A stretch of 64,000 nt of DNA from Actinomadura spongiicola. GTDB lineage: Bacteria; Actinomycetota; Actinomycetes; Streptosporangiales; Streptosporangiaceae. The notes beneath the pieces are model-generated. The model did no database searches. It was given only the letters and a program-made list of their open reading frames with translations, and was not told the DNA's origin. Where the stretch lies: positions 186,001 through 250,000 of the forward strand of contig NZ_QVNQ01000002.1 in NCBI RefSeq assembly GCF_003432485.1, given 5' to 3'. Shown piece after piece: positions 1 to 8,140 of the stretch (positions within the stretch are counted from its first letter, which is position 1; each line of letters starts with the position of its first letter). The position numbers and the translations under genes are program-made.

Positions 1-603
1 ACCAAGACCTACCGTGTCGGCAAGATCGTCGGCGAGATCATCGGCATTCCCACCCCCGGAGCCATCGGCCTTCGCGGTCTCAGAGCCGCCCCCAAGATTC
101 CGCGCTTGATCAAGGCCATCGCGAACAACTTCCGGAAGAAGACCCCCCGAGACACCGCGGACAACGCCCAGCCGACCCTTCCCGCCAAGGTGTACGAGCC
201 AGGCAGCCCCAGCCGCCCAGGCCCGGATCGCTCGCGGCAGCCCGACCTGCCGCCGGGAGCCGGAATCAGCCCGGGAGAGAAGCTGCGCCCCGGCAGGTAC
301 GAATTCATAGTCAGAGAAGACGGATCGCTTCGCGCGATGCACGATGATGACCTGGGCAGACTCGGTGCGGGACACGCCAGTCTCGCCGATCACGGGCCGG
401 TTATCATGGCAGGGGTCTTCGATGTCAATAAGGTAGGGAAAATCGAATTCTTCCAGAATTTCTCGGGTCACTATTGGCCCAAGCAGCTGCCCGGTCACAT
501 GGATTTGGAAGAGATCTCGCGAGCTGCCTTTGCCAAGCATGGCCTGCCGGATCCCGAACCAAGGGCTTGGAAACCCTTCACGAGGTACCCGAGCAGTTCG
601 TAG
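1..603 (+). CDS. C-terminal part of a polymorphic-toxin-like protein (5' end outside window)
   Basis: The reading frame is open from base 1 to the TAG at 601-603, so this is the tail of a longer protein; the TTG at 106 is only an internal codon. The first ~35 residues are hydrophobic and Gly-rich, followed by a basic, Pro-rich linker. The last ~95 residues hold a compact domain with GHASL near the middle and FSGHYWP toward the end. That GHxSL...SGHY layout resembles C-terminal toxin domains of polymorphic toxin systems (type 43-like, from memory of the family). The WD40 and immunity-like genes downstream fit such a locus. Catalytic function is unknown; the domain assignment is a recollection, not a search result. 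Confidence 0.55.
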   Translation, partial: TKTYRVGKIVGEIIGIPTPGAIGLRGLRAAPKIPRLIKAIANNFRKKTPRDTADNAQPTLPAKVYEPGSPSRPGPDRSRQPDLPPGAGISPGEKLRPGRYEFIVREDGSLRAMHDDDLGRLGAGHASLADHGPVIMAGVFDVNKVGKIEFFQNFSGHYWPKQLPGHMDLEEISRAAFAKHGLPDPEPRAWKPFTRYPSSS

Positions 604-629
604 GTCTTGGACAGCAGTGAGGACAACGG

Positions 630-1046
630 ATGGGTTCGATCGAAGCATGCGACAGCGCGGCGGGGCGTTCGGGGTTGAGCGATGCCGATCGGCGTCAGTT
701 GCTCCATCTCGACGCCTTGCGTCGCGGTGCCGCCGATGACCCTGCGGGCGCGGATACCGCTGGTGAGCTCTGGCGGGTGGCGTGGGCGAGCGGGACGGAC
801 CTCGATTCGAGGCTGGTCCTCAAGTTGCAGGTCGGGTCGATGGAAACGGTTGCCTGGGGCGAGGTCGGGGATCGTCCGCTGATAGCGGTTGGCGCCCGCG
901 TCCTGGACGATGCCGTGTTCGGAATCGGCGGCCGGCTACGACTGTGGGACATGCTCTCCGGTCAGTCGCATGACCTGCCGTGCACCGAGCATGCCCGGTG
1001 CCTCGCCTTCGCGATGACGCTACAGATCGAGAAATGTCCTGGATAG
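630..1046 (+). pseudogene. 5' fragment of a WD40-repeat gene (truncated duplicate of the gene at 2234)
   Basis: The first ~129 codons are nearly identical to the start of the intact WD40 gene at 2234-4303, and the DNA similarity starts upstream at about 609 (matching about 2215). Identity stops abruptly near 1017, just after the first WD40 blade motif RLWDMLSG, and unrelated sequence supplies a few more codons to the stop at 1044-1046. The parent is 689 aa, so about four fifths is missing. This is a partial duplication or deletion product; a short product could still be made because its start region is intact. Confidence 0.8.
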
Positions 1047-1204
1047 CGAGGGCTGTGAGCCACGGACAGAGAGCCTGGGGTTCCATTAAATTCTACAGCG
1101 GCGACACTCGGGTTAATTTTCCGGAGCCGAACTGGAGAAGTGAGTGGCCCACAAGAACGGATAAGTTCGGCGAGGTGTCGCGACTGAGAGATGATCCGCT
1201 CTGA
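1020..1204 (+). pseudogene. possible 3' remnant of an unidentified gene
   Basis: After the WD40 break point a different frame runs to a TGA at 1202-1204. It encodes about 60 residues rich in aromatic and charged amino acids, including AWGSIKFYSGDTRVNFPEP and RLRDDPL at the C-terminus. Base composition is lower in GC than the neighbours. It looks like the end of a real protein fused to the WD40 break, not random sequence, but no start or ribosome site is evident and I cannot name the family. It may be the tail of an immunity or effector gene lost by recombination. Confidence 0.35.
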
Positions 1205-1307
1205 GAATAGCTTGGCCGCTGCGTTTGCGTCGAAGTCTAGAGTCGGCGCAGACGCAGCGGCGCGGTAGACCGCACGTGACGTTCAGACGAAAGGTAGACT
1301 CGTTGAC

Positions 1308-2057
1308 ATGGCGGCCTCGCATGCAGAGCAGGACCCAGGTTGTGAACCCGATCCCGCCTCGTGCGGTGACCTTTTCGACGAGGGCGGACTCATCGGCCGA
1401 CTCGAGGAAGCCGCCGCCGCCGAAGGGATCGACCTGGGACGGCTTTTGCCCGCGTCGGCATCCATGCGACTGAGCAGCGCGTCCCTGCGGTCCGAGCGCG
1501 GAGTCTTCAAAGTGATATCCGACCCTGATGCTCGCCACTTTACCTTCTGGGTGGTCAGCCGCGATATTCGGGTGCTCGGGGGGCGTAGTGGCGAGTTGTC
1601 GCTTATCGCAAGAGTGATGGATGAGTGGCGATCGGGCCTTGCGTTGAGTCGGCTTGGGACGCGTTGGAAGTTCGTTGATGTCGATATGTATGCCGACGAA
1701 CGAGAGTATGGCGATCTCGTGGCCGTCCACTGGAGGGAAATTCTTGAGGATGCCGACTTCGCGGACATACGGCCACTGCTTGTGGAGGCTCACGCCGTCC
1801 CTCGGCTGCGCAACCTCTATCCGGTCGTCAGCCATGACGACCTGTTCTTCAGTCGTTGCACTGCCCCGCCCTACGCATTGATTGAGCCACATGCTCGCCG
1901 AAGAGGCGAGAAATTCGTGGTATTGGGAAGAGGGGACGACCTGTTGACGGAGACCTCTTCCGCCCAATCGGCGATCTCCTACCTGGCGTCGATTCTTCCG
2001 GCGGGAATCGGCCCGGCGGTGATCGGTGACCAATCGAGTGTTCCGGATATTGAGTGA
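1308..2057 (+). CDS. DUF6193-like hypothetical protein
   Basis: A 249-aa soluble protein. The C-terminal half has a pattern I associate with DUF6193 ('natural product biosynthesis protein' in actinomycete annotation): a region near residues 160-190 with LYPVVSHDDLFFSRCTAPPY, then a Gly/Arg-rich turn, and an ILPAGIGPAVIGD ending. There is no signal peptide or membrane segment. The function of this family is not established. It sits between two damaged copies of the WD40/immunity cassette, so it may be a passenger or accessory gene of the toxin locus. The ATG at 1308 is the first reasonable start; the Shine-Dalgarno sequence is weak. Confidence 0.6.
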   Translation: MAASHAEQDPGCEPDPASCGDLFDEGGLIGRLEEAAAAEGIDLGRLLPASASMRLSSASLRSERGVFKVISDPDARHFTFWVVSRDIRVLGGRSGELSLIARVMDEWRSGLALSRLGTRWKFVDVDMYADEREYGDLVAVHWREILEDADFADIRPLLVEAHAVPRLRNLYPVVSHDDLFFSRCTAPPYALIEPHARRRGEKFVVLGRGDDLLTETSSAQSAISYLASILPAGIGPAVIGDQSSVPDIE

Positions 2058-2102
2058 TGTCCAGTGGGTGCTCGGCGAGTTCATCGCCGTGCGATGTGCA
2101 TG

Positions 2103-2213
2103 GTCAGGGATTGGTGAGGCGTTGTTCGAGGAGGGATTGTTGGGCTGCACAGCGGATCAGGTCATGGAAACGGTGTCCGCCCGGCACGCCTTGGACATCG
2201 TCGACGACGGGCT
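2103..2213. pseudogene. recombination scar: sigma-gene 3' end plus immunity-like gene fragment
   Basis: Two pieces of genes found intact 2.5 kb downstream are joined here. Bases 2103-2143 match the 3' end of the ECF42 sigma gene and its flank at 4829-4871, on the minus strand, with a handful of mismatches. Bases 2146-2213 match the coding strand of the immunity-like gene at about 4607-4674 almost perfectly. The cassette leader before the WD40 gene (from about 2215) then begins. The order is scrambled relative to the intact copies, which implies a duplication followed by deletion or cassette exchange. Confidence 0.75.
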
Positions 2214-2233
2214 GACAGCAGTGAGGACAACGG

Positions 2234-4303
2234 ATGGGGTCGACCGAAGTATGCGACAGCGCGGCGGGGCGACCGGGTTTGAGCGATGTCGACCGGCGTC
2301 AGTTGCTTCACCTCGACGCCGTGCGTCGCGGTGCCGCCGATGACCCGGCGGGTGCGGATACCGCTGATGCGCTCTGGCGGGCGGCGTGGGCGAGCGGGAC
2401 GGACCTCGATCCGAGGCTGGTCCTCAAGTTGCAGGTCGGGTCCATGGAGACCGTTGCCTGGGGCGAAGTCGGGGATCGTCCGCTGATAGCGGTTGGCGCC
2501 TGCGACCTGGACGATGCCGGGTTCGCAACCGGCGGCCGGCTACGACTGTGGGACATGCTCTCCGGTCAGTCGCATGACCTGCCGTGCACCGAGCATGCCC
2601 GGTGCCTCGCCTTCGCGATGACCGCGGAGGGGCCCGTGCTCGTCTCGGGGCACGAGGAGGGACAGCTGAGAATCTGGAATGTGTCGGACGGATCGCTGCG
2701 GAGGGTGGTGAAAACGGGCCGGGACGCCTTGTGCGGCCTTCATGCGGCGGTGTTCGGCGACCGGGCGCTGGCGGTGACCCGGGACGCGCGTGGCCGTGTC
2801 CGCCTCTGGTCGCTTCCGGACGGGAGATGGGCCGGTGAACTGGACGTCCCAGTCGCGTACACGATCCGCGGCGGCCGTCTCGCCGACGGGCGGCACGTCC
2901 TTCTGACAGCCGGGCAAGGCATGACCCTGTGGGACCTCGAACGTGGCGTCCGGCTGCCGCTGCCGCGGCGGCTACCGCAACCGAGGCGAGTCAAGGAGGT
3001 CATCCTGTTCACGTCGGGCGGCCGCGATCGTGTCGCGCTCGTCAGCGAGTCCTACGAAGTCGTCGCCTACGACTTCGCGACCGGTGCCCAGGTGAGCACA
3101 CCCATAACCGCGCATGTCTGCGACAGGCCGGACGGGCTGATGCAGATTTGGGACGAACCAGGCCCCGGGGCGGACCTGTTCGCCGTGTCGGGGACGCTCG
3201 TGGTGCCGACGCCGCAACGGGTGCATTTGTGGGATCTGGAGACGTCGCAGGAACGGTACCCGCCGCTCACCGGGCCGGTCGCCCGCTCCGTGACTCGGGC
3301 GGTGAGATGGCAGGGCCGTGAACTGCTGCTCACCGGGTCGTCCTATGACGGTGTGGTGGCCCTGTGGGACCTGGATCGGCCCGTGACTCGCCCACTTGGC
3401 CACGGCCAACATGTCGTCAGCGTCTCCTTGGCCGGCGATGCCGCCGTCAGCGTCGACGCGGGCGGCACGATCGTGGCCCGCCAGGCGGCGACCGGACGAC
3501 TGGTCTCTCCACCACTGGAGACCGGCATCGAGTGCACGCACGTGGTCACCACCTGGACGGACGGTCGCGACGTGCTCGCCGCGACGGGCGGCGGCTCCCG
3601 CTACGTTCCCGACGGTCACCTGCGCCGCTGGAACCTGACCACCGGAGACCGGTACGGAACACGGATCGAGGCGGATCCCACCTACCTGCACTGCATGGCC
3701 CGCGTGCGAGTGAAAGGCCAGGACGTCCTGGTCACGCTCGGCCCCGACAGGAAGATCAAACTATGGCGTCCCGCCGACGGCGCGCTGATCGCCGAAACCA
3801 TGACGGGCATGTCGTCCCATGTCACCGGCTTCGCCATCGGGCACGACGAGGGCAGGCCGGTCGTGGCGGTCTCCACCAGCGGCAGGTGCGTGAGAATCCA
3901 CGCTCTTGACGATCTGGCTGCTACACCGGTCATCGTGCCGGAGGCCGGTGACGACGTCGTCTTCGACATCGTCAGTCCATATATCGTCAACGGACACCGT
4001 GATCACGAATACGGCAACCCGCGGACCGTCCGTGTCTTCACCGTGTCCGGCGATCGGTTCGGGGCGGAGTTGCGCGGTACCGCCGACGTCACGGCGGTGG
4101 CGGTGCGGACCTGGCCCACGGCGTTCATCGGACGCGCGGACGGCACCGTCACCCTGACCGACCTGGAGACCGGCCGCGACCTTTGCCCCCGGCTGCTCCT
4201 GCCGAGCCGACCGAAGACACTGAACGTGACCGACGAGGGAGACCTGATCGTCGCATTCGGCAGCGACCTGGCCCGCTTCCGCCCACCCGCGAGCCGGACG
4301 TGA
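2234..4303 (+). CDS. WD40-repeat protein
   Basis: A 689-aa protein. The first ~100 residues are a non-repeat head (LSDVDRRQLLHLDAVRRGAA). The remainder is a beta-propeller of WD40-like blades, seen as recurring GRLRLWDMLSG, GQLRIWNVSDG, GRVRLWSLPDG, MTLWDLERG, GVVALWDLDR and GTVTLTDLETG. There is no signal peptide or transmembrane helix, so it is probably cytoplasmic and works by protein binding. The first ~400 bp are duplicated at 609-1017. Its TGA (4301-4303) overlaps the GTG of the next gene, so the two are translationally coupled. The context (toxin tail, immunity-like gene) suggests a role in a toxin/immunity cassette, but that is inference. Confidence 0.75.
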   Translation: MGSTEVCDSAAGRPGLSDVDRRQLLHLDAVRRGAADDPAGADTADALWRAAWASGTDLDPRLVLKLQVGSMETVAWGEVGDRPLIAVGACDLDDAGFATGGRLRLWDMLSGQSHDLPCTEHARCLAFAMTAEGPVLVSGHEEGQLRIWNVSDGSLRRVVKTGRDALCGLHAAVFGDRALAVTRDARGRVRLWSLPDGRWAGELDVPVAYTIRGGRLADGRHVLLTAGQGMTLWDLERGVRLPLPRRLPQPRRVKEVILFTSGGRDRVALVSESYEVVAYDFATGAQVSTPITAHVCDRPDGLMQIWDEPGPGADLFAVSGTLVVPTPQRVHLWDLETSQERYPPLTGPVARSVTRAVRWQGRELLLTGSSYDGVVALWDLDRPVTRPLGHGQHVVSVSLAGDAAVSVDAGGTIVARQAATGRLVSPPLETGIECTHVVTTWTDGRDVLAATGGGSRYVPDGHLRRWNLTTGDRYGTRIEADPTYLHCMARVRVKGQDVLVTLGPDRKIKLWRPADGALIAETMTGMSSHVTGFAIGHDEGRPVVAVSTSGRCVRIHALDDLAATPVIVPEAGDDVVFDIVSPYIVNGHRDHEYGNPRTVRVFTVSGDRFGAELRGTADVTAVAVRTWPTAFIGRADGTVTLTDLETGRDLCPRLLLPSRPKTLNVTDEGDLIVAFGSDLARFRPPASRT

Positions 4304-4818
4304 CCATCACGCCTGCAATTCGAGCGGAGCACCGATTTCGTATGCAGCTCGAACTCGTTCCGCCGGAACGCGTTGGTCCGCTCATCATCGGGATGGACTT
4401 CGACGCCGCGCACCAGACGCTCATCGAGCTGCCCGGGTATCGCCCGCCGCCCCTCGGCCGACGAGAAGCGCTGGGCTTCGCGCACTATGAGTCCGAGCTG
4501 TCGATCTCGGTTCACGCGGAGCGGGGACGGGTCAAGGCGGTCGAGGTCTTCCGGCCTGAGGAGAGAGACGTCGTCGTCTACCAGGGGCTCTCCGTCTTCG
4601 ACGTCACAGCGGATCAGGTCATGGAAACGGTGTCCGCTCGGCACGCATTGGACATCGTCGACGACGGGCTGTTCGTCGTGGCACCGGAACTCCTACTCGC
4701 CTTTTCGCGTACTCACCTTCCCGAGCGTCCCGATGATGAGGATGGACGCTATTTCTCATCCGTCCTCCTGGCGGCACCCGGTTACTACCTTGGGCCTGAT
4801 GGAAACGCGATCTATTGA
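4300..4818 (+). CDS. hypothetical small protein, immunity-like partner of the WD40 gene
   Basis: 172 aa from the GTG at 4300, whose GTGA overlaps the WD40 stop; an in-frame ATG at 4342 (MQLELVPPERVG) is an alternative start. The protein is acidic, soluble and without a signal peptide. A piece of it (TADQVMETVSARHALDIVDDG) is duplicated in the scar at 2146-2213, so it travels with the WD40 cassette. I do not recognise a named family. The size, acidity, coupling and cassette behaviour resemble an immunity gene; that is inference. It ends 10 bp before the convergent sigma gene. Confidence 0.6.
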   Translation: MTITPAIRAEHRFRMQLELVPPERVGPLIIGMDFDAAHQTLIELPGYRPPPLGRREALGFAHYESELSISVHAERGRVKAVEVFRPEERDVVVYQGLSVFDVTADQVMETVSARHALDIVDDGLFVVAPELLLAFSRTHLPERPDDEDGRYFSSVLLAAPGYYLGPDGNAIY

Positions 4819-4828
4819 GATTCTGGCC

Positions 4829-6052
4829 TCAGGGCTCGGTGAGGCGTTGTTCTAGGAGGGTTCGTTGGGCCGAATTCGTGGTGAGGGCCAGGGCCTGCTG
4901 GTCGGCGGTGTGAGCGGCTACGAAGTCGCCTAGGGCGCGGAGGAGTTCGGCGCGGGTGGCGTGGTAGAGCGGGTAGTGGGCCAGGGCCTGTTTGTCGGTG
5001 GGGGTGAGGGCGTCCAGGGTGGTCAGTGCGTTGCGGGGCCCGCCGCCGGGGCCAGGGTGGTGGTGCAGGGCGATGGCGCGGTGGAGCCGGTGGACGGGTG
5101 AGGGCGCCAGGCCCAGCAGCATGTCGTAGAGGACGACGATCTGCGGCCAGTCGGTGTCCGCCCAGGTGGGGGCCTCGGCGTGGCAGGCGACGATGGCGGC
5201 CTGCAACTGGTAGGGGCCGGGGCGGCGGGATGCGGCGGCGCGTTCGAGGAGGTGGGTCGCGTCGGTGATCGCGTCGTGGTCCCAGCGGGCGCGGTCCTGG
5301 TCGCGGAGGGAGATGAGGTGGCCGTCCGCGGTGAAGCGGGCCGGGGTGCGGGCCTGGTGCAGGCGGATGAGCGCCAGCAGGCCGAGGACCTCGGGTTGGC
5401 GGGGGAGGAGCCACGCGAGCTGGGCCGTGAGCCATTCGGCGTCGTCGGCGAGGTCGCGGGCGTGTGGACGGTCGCCGGCCGTGGACAGGTAGCCCTCGTT
5501 GAACAGGAGGTAGATGACGGCCAGGACCTGGTTCACGCGGTCGGGCAGGTCGGCGTCCGCGGGGACGCGGTAGGGGACGCCCGCGTCGCGGATCTTCCGC
5601 TTGGCGCGGGTGATGCGCTGCCCCACGGTCGGTTCGGGGACGAGGAACGCCGCGGCGATCTGCGCGGTGGTGAGCCCGCACACGGCCCGGAGGGTGAGGG
5701 CGACCTGCGCGGCGCGCGGCAGCGTGGGATGGCAGCAGGTGAAGATCAGTTTGAGTCGGTCGTCCGGTTCGGAGTGGACGGGCCAGCGCAGGCGGGCGAG
5801 CTTCTCGCGGTGGAGTTCCCGGCGTCGCAGCACGTCCAGGCCGCGGCGGCGGGCGACGGTCAGCAGCCAGGCGTCGGGGTGGTCGGGGACGCCTTCGTCC
5901 GGCCAGCGGCGCAGCGCGGTCTCGACGGCGTCCTGCACGACGTCCTCGGCGGCGGCGAAGTCACCGAGGACGCGCACCAGGCACGCCGTCAGCCGGCCCG
6001 CGTGCTCGCGCACCACGCGGGCCAGCTCGGCGTGCGCCTCCGGGGTCTCCAT
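4829..6052 (-). CDS. ECF42-type RNA polymerase sigma factor with C-terminal TPR-like extension
   Basis: 407 aa from the ATG at 6052, which shares its A with the TGA of the upstream DGPF gene. Sigma region 2 lies at about residues 10-80 ([14 protein letters not shown] [16 protein letters not shown] and [17 protein letters not shown]) and region 4 at about 110-165 ([29 protein letters not shown]). A helical extension of about 230 residues follows, including the [17 protein letters not shown] segment typical of ECF42 proteins. ECF42 factors lack a classical anti-sigma and are encoded with a DGPF/YCII protein, as here. A decayed copy of the gene's 3' end lies at 2103-2143. The longer reading frame to 6094 would overlap the DGPF gene extensively and is unlikely. 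Confidence 0.88.
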   Translation of the reverse strand: METPEAHAELARVVREHAGRLTACLVRVLGDFAAAEDVVQDAVETALRRWPDEGVPDHPDAWLLTVARRRGLDVLRRRELHREKLARLRWPVHSEPDDRLKLIFTCCHPTLPRAAQVALTLRAVCGLTTAQIAAAFLVPEPTVGQRITRAKRKIRDAGVPYRVPADADLPDRVNQVLAVIYLLFNEGYLSTAGDRPHARDLADDAEWLTAQLAWLLPRQPEVLGLLALIRLHQARTPARFTADGHLISLRDQDRARWDHDAITDATHLLERAAASRRPGPYQLQAAIVACHAEAPTWADTDWPQIVVLYDMLLGLAPSPVHRLHRAIALHHHPGPGGGPRNALTTLDALTPTDKQALAHYPLYHATRAELLRALGDFVAAHTADQQALALTTNSAQRTLLEQRLTEP

Positions 6053-6390
6053 CAGGTGATCGGGCGGATCTCGACGACGGGGCAGCCGGGCCACGTCCGC
6101 GCGACGGCGAGGGCCTCGTCCAGGTCGGCGACGTCGATCTCGGCGTAGCCGGAGACGACCTCCTTGCCCTCCACGAACGGCCCGTCGGTGATCAGCGCGT
6201 CGCCGCCGGTCAGCCGGAGCGTGGTCGCGGTCTCGGCGGGACGCAGATGGGCATGGTGGGTGATCATGGCCGAGTGGTCGGCGAACCAGCGGCCGACCGC
6301 CTCGAACGCCGCCTGCCGCTCCGGCTCGCTCATCGCCTCCAGGTCGCGGGCGAACTCCTCGGTCTCGGCGAACATCAGCACGTACTTCAT
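6052..6390 (-). CDS. DGPF/YCII-domain protein, partner of the ECF42 sigma factor
   Basis: 112 aa from the ATG at 6390 ([13 protein letters not shown]). It has the ferredoxin-like YCII fold pattern with the diagnostic [14 protein letters not shown] at about residues 71-84 and ends in a PVVEIRPIT strand. These proteins are the constant neighbours of ECF42 sigma genes and are thought to take part in signalling or accessory catalysis; their chemistry is not defined. Its TGA overlaps the sigma ATG by one base, so both are made from one message transcribed leftward. A purine-rich AAAGGAA stretch just upstream of the ATG is the probable ribosome site. Confidence 0.85.
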   Translation of the reverse strand: MKYVLMFAETEEFARDLEAMSEPERQAAFEAVGRWFADHSAMITHHAHLRPAETATTLRLTGGDALITDGPFVEGKEVVSGYAEIDVADLDEALAVARTWPGCPVVEIRPIT

Positions 6391-6861
6391 GGCGGTTCCT
6401 TTTCCGTGGCGGCTATCGGACGGGCAGCGGACGGTGCAGGTCGATGAGGTTGTGAAGTGGGCTCCCTCACACGCTCCTGACGCGTCCGGCATCTCACCCC
6501 CTAGACGAACGGGTGGCAGGTCGATCCGACAGCTTCTCGGCTTTTCTTGCCGCCGACTGGACGGGGAGAGCGTGCCGTCCGCACGCGCGATGATTCGGTC
6601 TGCGCGTGTGGCGGTTGGGGAGGTGCGGCCGGGCGGCGGCGTCCCGAACAGTGCCGGATGTTCTTCATGTGTGGTTATGGGCGGTGCCGTGGTGGCCTGG
6701 GAGAACGTCGACGAGCGGGACGCGGGGGTCCGCTCGGACGGCATGACCACAACCCTTGACTCTGGGTGGTCAGGTAAGGGGTGGTTGGGCCTATTTGTGC
6801 TACCTTGTGGGCCACGTAGGCCTGCCCACCATGCCGAGGTTACGGGATCCGTGGACTCGCA
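6391..6861. other. divergent intergenic region, no gene seen
   Basis: 471 bp separate the leftward DGPF/sigma operon from the rightward MFS gene. The open frames here are GC shadows without ribosome sites or protein-like composition. A TTGACT hexamer at 6756-6761 looks like a -35 box but has no matching -10 at normal spacing. Promoters for both directions must lie here; I cannot place them. Confidence 0.5.
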
Positions 6862-8088
6862 ATGGATGAACCCCTTGCTGTAAGGCCGTCTCCCCCCACA
6901 AGGGCCCCGACTTTGGCGCCACCCCCTCATCGGTGGGTGCTGGCGTTGTTCGCGGTCACCCTTGGAATGTGGGTCGGGCTTCTCGCGTCCGCGCAGGTCC
7001 TGTTGCCCAGCCAGATCGAGGCGATCGCCCCGGGGCAGAAGGTCTGGGCGATGGGTGTGGTGACCACCGTCGGCGCCGTGGCGGCGGCGCTGAGCGGGCC
7101 CTTCGTCGGCGCTCTCTCCGACCGGACCACCTGGCGGTTCGGGAAACGCCGGTCATGGGCGGTCGGCGGTTCCGGTTTATGCGCCGTCGCTCTTCTTCTC
7201 CTTCCCTGGCAGACGTCGCTCGTCGGCGTCGGCCTGTGCTGGGTGCTCGTCCACGGTGGGGTGGGCGGCATCTCCGCGGCGCTGTTCGCGGTGGTCTCGG
7301 ACCGGGTCCCGGTCGACCGGCGCGGGACGGTGTTCGCCGTCGTCGGGTTCGCGCAGCCGGTCGGGCTCGTCCTCGGGACGCTGCTGGTGTCCGGTGTCTC
7401 GGTCCGGGTCGGCTACCTGCTGGTCGGTGCACTGGTCGTCGTGCTCGCGGTGCCGTACGCCCTGATCGGGCGGGACGTCCCGGTCCGGACGTCGCCCGCT
7501 CGCGGGTGGGCGCCGCACCTGGCGTCCCTCGGCCCCGACTTCGGCTGGGCCTGCGCGGGCCGGTTCGCGGCCCAGTTCGCTACGTCGCTGGCCACGGTCT
7601 ATCTGCTGTATTTTCTCCGGGACGAGATCAAGGTGGGTGACCCGGCACAGGGAGTGGCCGTGCTCAGCCTGATGTTCACCGCCGGAATCGTCGTGGTCGG
7701 TCTCCTGGTCGGGCGCGCCTCCGACCGGGTCGGCCGGCGCAAGGCGTTCGTGATCTTCGCCGCGATGCTCATGGCCGCGGGTCTGACGGCCATGGGGCTG
7801 GTGTCGACCTGGGCGGTGGCCGTCGTCGCGGCCGCCGCGCTCGGCGGGGGATACGGCGCCTACCTCGCCGTCGACCAGGCGCTCGCCACGCAGCTCCTGC
7901 GCGGCGACGACGACCGGGGCAAGAACCTCGGACTGATGAACATGGCGGGGAGCAGCGCGGTCGCGATCGCGCCGGTCGTCGCCGCGGGCAGCGTCCACAT
8001 CGGCGGTTACGCCGCGCTGTTCCTCTTGGCGGCCGTCGTGGCCGTCCTGGGCGGCCTGTTGGTTCAGCCGATCAAATCGGTTCCATGA
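6862..8088 (+). CDS. MFS transporter
   Basis: 408 aa with about 12 hydrophobic segments. The loop after the second/third helix carries GALSDRTTWRFGKRRSW, the sugar-porter-like MFS signature, and a second copy, GRASDRVGRRKAF, sits in the C-terminal half at about residues 275-290. The overall pattern resembles the GPH/SLC45 or drug-exporter branches of the superfamily; the substrate cannot be read from sequence. It ends ~50 bp before the SARP-type regulator in the same direction, so the two may be co-transcribed, as is common for export genes of specialised metabolism. Confidence 0.82.
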   Translation: MDEPLAVRPSPPTRAPTLAPPPHRWVLALFAVTLGMWVGLLASAQVLLPSQIEAIAPGQKVWAMGVVTTVGAVAAALSGPFVGALSDRTTWRFGKRRSWAVGGSGLCAVALLLLPWQTSLVGVGLCWVLVHGGVGGISAALFAVVSDRVPVDRRGTVFAVVGFAQPVGLVLGTLLVSGVSVRVGYLLVGALVVVLAVPYALIGRDVPVRTSPARGWAPHLASLGPDFGWACAGRFAAQFATSLATVYLLYFLRDEIKVGDPAQGVAVLSLMFTAGIVVVGLLVGRASDRVGRRKAFVIFAAMLMAAGLTAMGLVSTWAVAVVAAAALGGGYGAYLAVDQALATQLLRGDDDRGKNLGLMNMAGSSAVAIAPVVAAGSVHIGGYAALFLLAAVVAVLGGLLVQPIKSVP

Positions 8089-8140
8089 AGGGCTCGTTAT
8101 GAGGGGCGTCTGAGCCGTGTTCGACGGGGGTGTGGAAGAC

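Noticed and set aside
5180..6148. Plus-strand open frame opposite to the ECF42 sigma gene
   Set aside because: The minus strand has a complete, coupled sigma/DGPF pair with clear motifs; the plus frame has no ribosome site or family resemblance.
6756..6806. Promoter for the MFS gene starting with TTGACT
   Set aside because: No -10-like hexamer at 16-19 bp spacing; the next TANNNT is too far away or in the wrong place.
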